A stretch of 35,217 bases of DNA, taken from positions 1-35,217 of the forward strand of contig NZ_BPQR01000028.1 of the NCBI RefSeq assembly GCF_022179345.1, given 5' to 3'. Positions within the stretch are counted from its first letter, which is position 1. Every line of letters begins with the position of its first letter. Positions 33,852 through 35,217 of the stretch are shown here, one piece after another. Origin of the DNA: Methylobacterium jeotgali (lineage in GTDB: Bacteria > Pseudomonadota > Alphaproteobacteria > Rhizobiales > Beijerinckiaceae). A program made the translations under genes and the position numbers. The notes below the pieces were generated by a model. The model worked only from the letters and a program-made list of their open reading frames with translations. It was not told the origin of the DNA and searched no databases.

Positions 33852-34052
33852 CCGCCACAGCCGGTCCGCGTGCCCGCGCTACCAGAGTCCGATCACGGTC
33901 GCCGAGAAGCCTCGCGCGATTCGGCCCCTTTTCAAGACCCCCATCCATCGTTCGCATAAGATATATTATGGAATGTGAGTAGCGCCCCGGCAGGAGGAGG
34001 GGACCCCGTTGCACGTCTGTCTGCATCCCGAGCACCCGGCCGCCCGGCCCCG

Positions 34053-34826
34053 TCACGCCAACTCCGAAACTCCGCGTAGCAGGTAGATGTCCATGATCCA
34101 GCCGTGCTGCGCGCGTCCGGTCCTGCGAAGCCTCAGGATCTCGCTCGCGACATCCCCGAGCCGGCCGGCAACCAGCATCTCGTCCGCGCTTCCGAGATAG
34201 GCGCCCCAGTAGATGGCGAGGTCGGGGTCGAGCGCGGCGAAGACGGCCTCGGGCGCGCCGTCGAGCATCACGACGGTCGAGCCGCTCTGCGCCGCCTCGG
34301 GCCGCTTCAGGAGCCGCCGTCCGGTGGTGACGTGGACGGCCTCGCCGATGCCGTTGAGCACCGTGCGATGGCGGGCGGCAAGCAGCTGGACGCTGCTGAT
34401 GCCCGGAAGAACCTCGTAGGTGAGGGGAATCCGGCCCTGATCGGCGATCCGGTCGAGGATGCGCAGGGTGCTGTCGTAGAGAGCGGGATCGCCCCAGACC
34501 AGGAAGGCGCCCCGTGCCCCCTCCCCGATCTCCCGCGCGAAGGCATCGGCATAGGCCTCGGCCCGAGCCGCGTGCCATTCGCGCACGGCGGCATCGTAAT
34601 CCTTCGGCGCCCGGTCGCGGGGCACCTCCGGGATCGCCACGAGACGATACGGCCGATCGCCGAGGGCGCGGTCGCAGACGGCCTTGCGGACGGCCATGAG
34701 GCCGTCCCTCCCGTCACCCTTGTCGACGGCGAAGAGAACATCCGCGTCGCGGAGCGCCCTCACGGCTTCGAGGGTGAGATGCTCGGGATTGCCGATCCCG
34801 ATTCCGACGACGCTGAGATGGGGCAT
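34053..34826 (-). CDS. cobF: Precorrin-6A synthase (deacetylating) CobF
   Basis: A 257-aa SAM-dependent methylase of the tetrapyrrole methylase fold. N-terminal SVVGIGIGNPEHLTLEAVRALRDADVLF is the substrate/SAM loop; GAFLVWGDPALYDS and VLPGISSVQ follow at about 108-150; the C-terminal domain contains LDPDLAIYWGAYLGSADE. CobF methylates precorrin-5 at C-1 and removes the acetyl group in aerobic cobalamin synthesis. It stands alone here, without other cob genes, and no B12-riboswitch box was visible upstream. Start and length fit the family. Confidence 0.93.
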   Translation of the reverse strand: MPHLSVVGIGIGNPEHLTLEAVRALRDADVLFAVDKGDGRDGLMAVRKAVCDRALGDRPYRLVAIPEVPRDRAPKDYDAAVREWHAARAEAYADAFAREIGEGARGAFLVWGDPALYDSTLRILDRIADQGRIPLTYEVLPGISSVQLLAARHRTVLNGIGEAVHVTTGRRLLKRPEAAQSGSTVVMLDGAPEAVFAALDPDLAIYWGAYLGSADEMLVAGRLGDVASEILRLRRTGRAQHGWIMDIYLLRGVSELA

Positions 34827-35092
34827 GGATCCGGCTGCATCCGCCTGCGGAAGGTCTTGCTGCGGGAGGCCTTGGCGGCGGCAAGTTCTATCGGAGATCG
34901 TCTCGAAGCGTCGAGGGAAGGATGGCGAGGTCGGAGGAGCGTTCCTCCAGCGGCCGCTCTAGGCGCCCTTCCCTTCCGGGCGGGTGTCACCGCACGCGAC
35001 GCATGCGTTCGAGCCCGCCTGCCTTTGCGAGGACGAGCGGGCTGCGAGCGGCAGTCCGGCTGCTGGCTCGTCTCGATGTGATGTTTGAAGTT

Positions 35093-35169
<77 letters not shown>

Positions 35170-35217
35170 TCGTGGCGCTGTGTCGTGCGCCGTTGGTGAT
35201 CGTTTGAGGGGATGTTT

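Noticed and set aside
35032..35072. Inverted repeat GACGAGC/GCTCGTC left of tRNA-Met
   Set aside because: Long loop and no T tract; could be chance in GC-rich DNA.
34827..35092. Possible cobalamin riboswitch upstream of cobF
   Set aside because: No B12-box or matching stem could be seen on the minus strand.

Overview
The window looks like chromosome of a Methylobacteriaceae bacterium (Methylobacterium/Methylorubrum type). The evidence is a very GC-rich backbone with strong GC3 bias, a lanmodulin-like EF-hand protein, a CobF-type cobalamin enzyme, a PhyR/EcfG-type stress promoter, DUF6481 and DUF2934 proteins, and many tiny secreted proteins typical of that family. This comes from reading the sequence and remembered families; no search was run.

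The window has two halves. About 1-15,600 is an accessory island with visibly lower and more uneven GC. It ends beside the 3' end of a tRNA-Gly(GCC) gene, a classic integration point. From left to right it carries: a serine-recombinase C-terminal fragment; an unknown protein with a zinc ribbon; a terminase-small-subunit-like protein and a small partner; a short XRE regulator resembling restriction-modification controller (C) proteins, with a double operator in front of it; two small membrane/secreted proteins; a type I restriction-modification operon hsdR-hsdM-hsdS, followed by an unknown gene and a PD-(D/E)XK nuclease-like gene; and a complete CBASS anti-phage system. The CBASS locus has a WYL regulator (CapW-like) divergent from an operon of a CD-NTase, a stand-alone E2-like protein and a patatin phospholipase. 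A strong promoter between regulator and operon holds a near-perfect palindrome exactly between its -35 and -10 boxes.

About 15,690-35,217 is ordinary backbone. It contains: tRNA-Gly with a terminator; a Nudix hydrolase and a fumarylacetoacetase-family protein; an FAD-linked 2-hydroxyacid dehydrogenase; a DUF2218 protein; an M29 aminopeptidase overlapping a group III truncated haemoglobin; a run of small genes (some secreted, one DUF2934 with an Ala/Lys/Pro tail); a peptide-deformylase-like protein that has lost key catalytic residues; a small secreted protein under a candidate EcfG promoter; the lanmodulin-like protein; the tamB-tamA outer-membrane assembly pair; a DUF6481 coiled-coil protein; a hydroxypyruvate-isomerase-family protein; cobF; and an initiator tRNA-Met.

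The best leads are the CBASS locus with its visible operator and a cyclase ending in Gly, the controller-type operator next to a type I (rather than type II) system, the two unexplained genes behind hsdS, the lanmodulin variant with altered EF-hands, and the inactivated deformylase.
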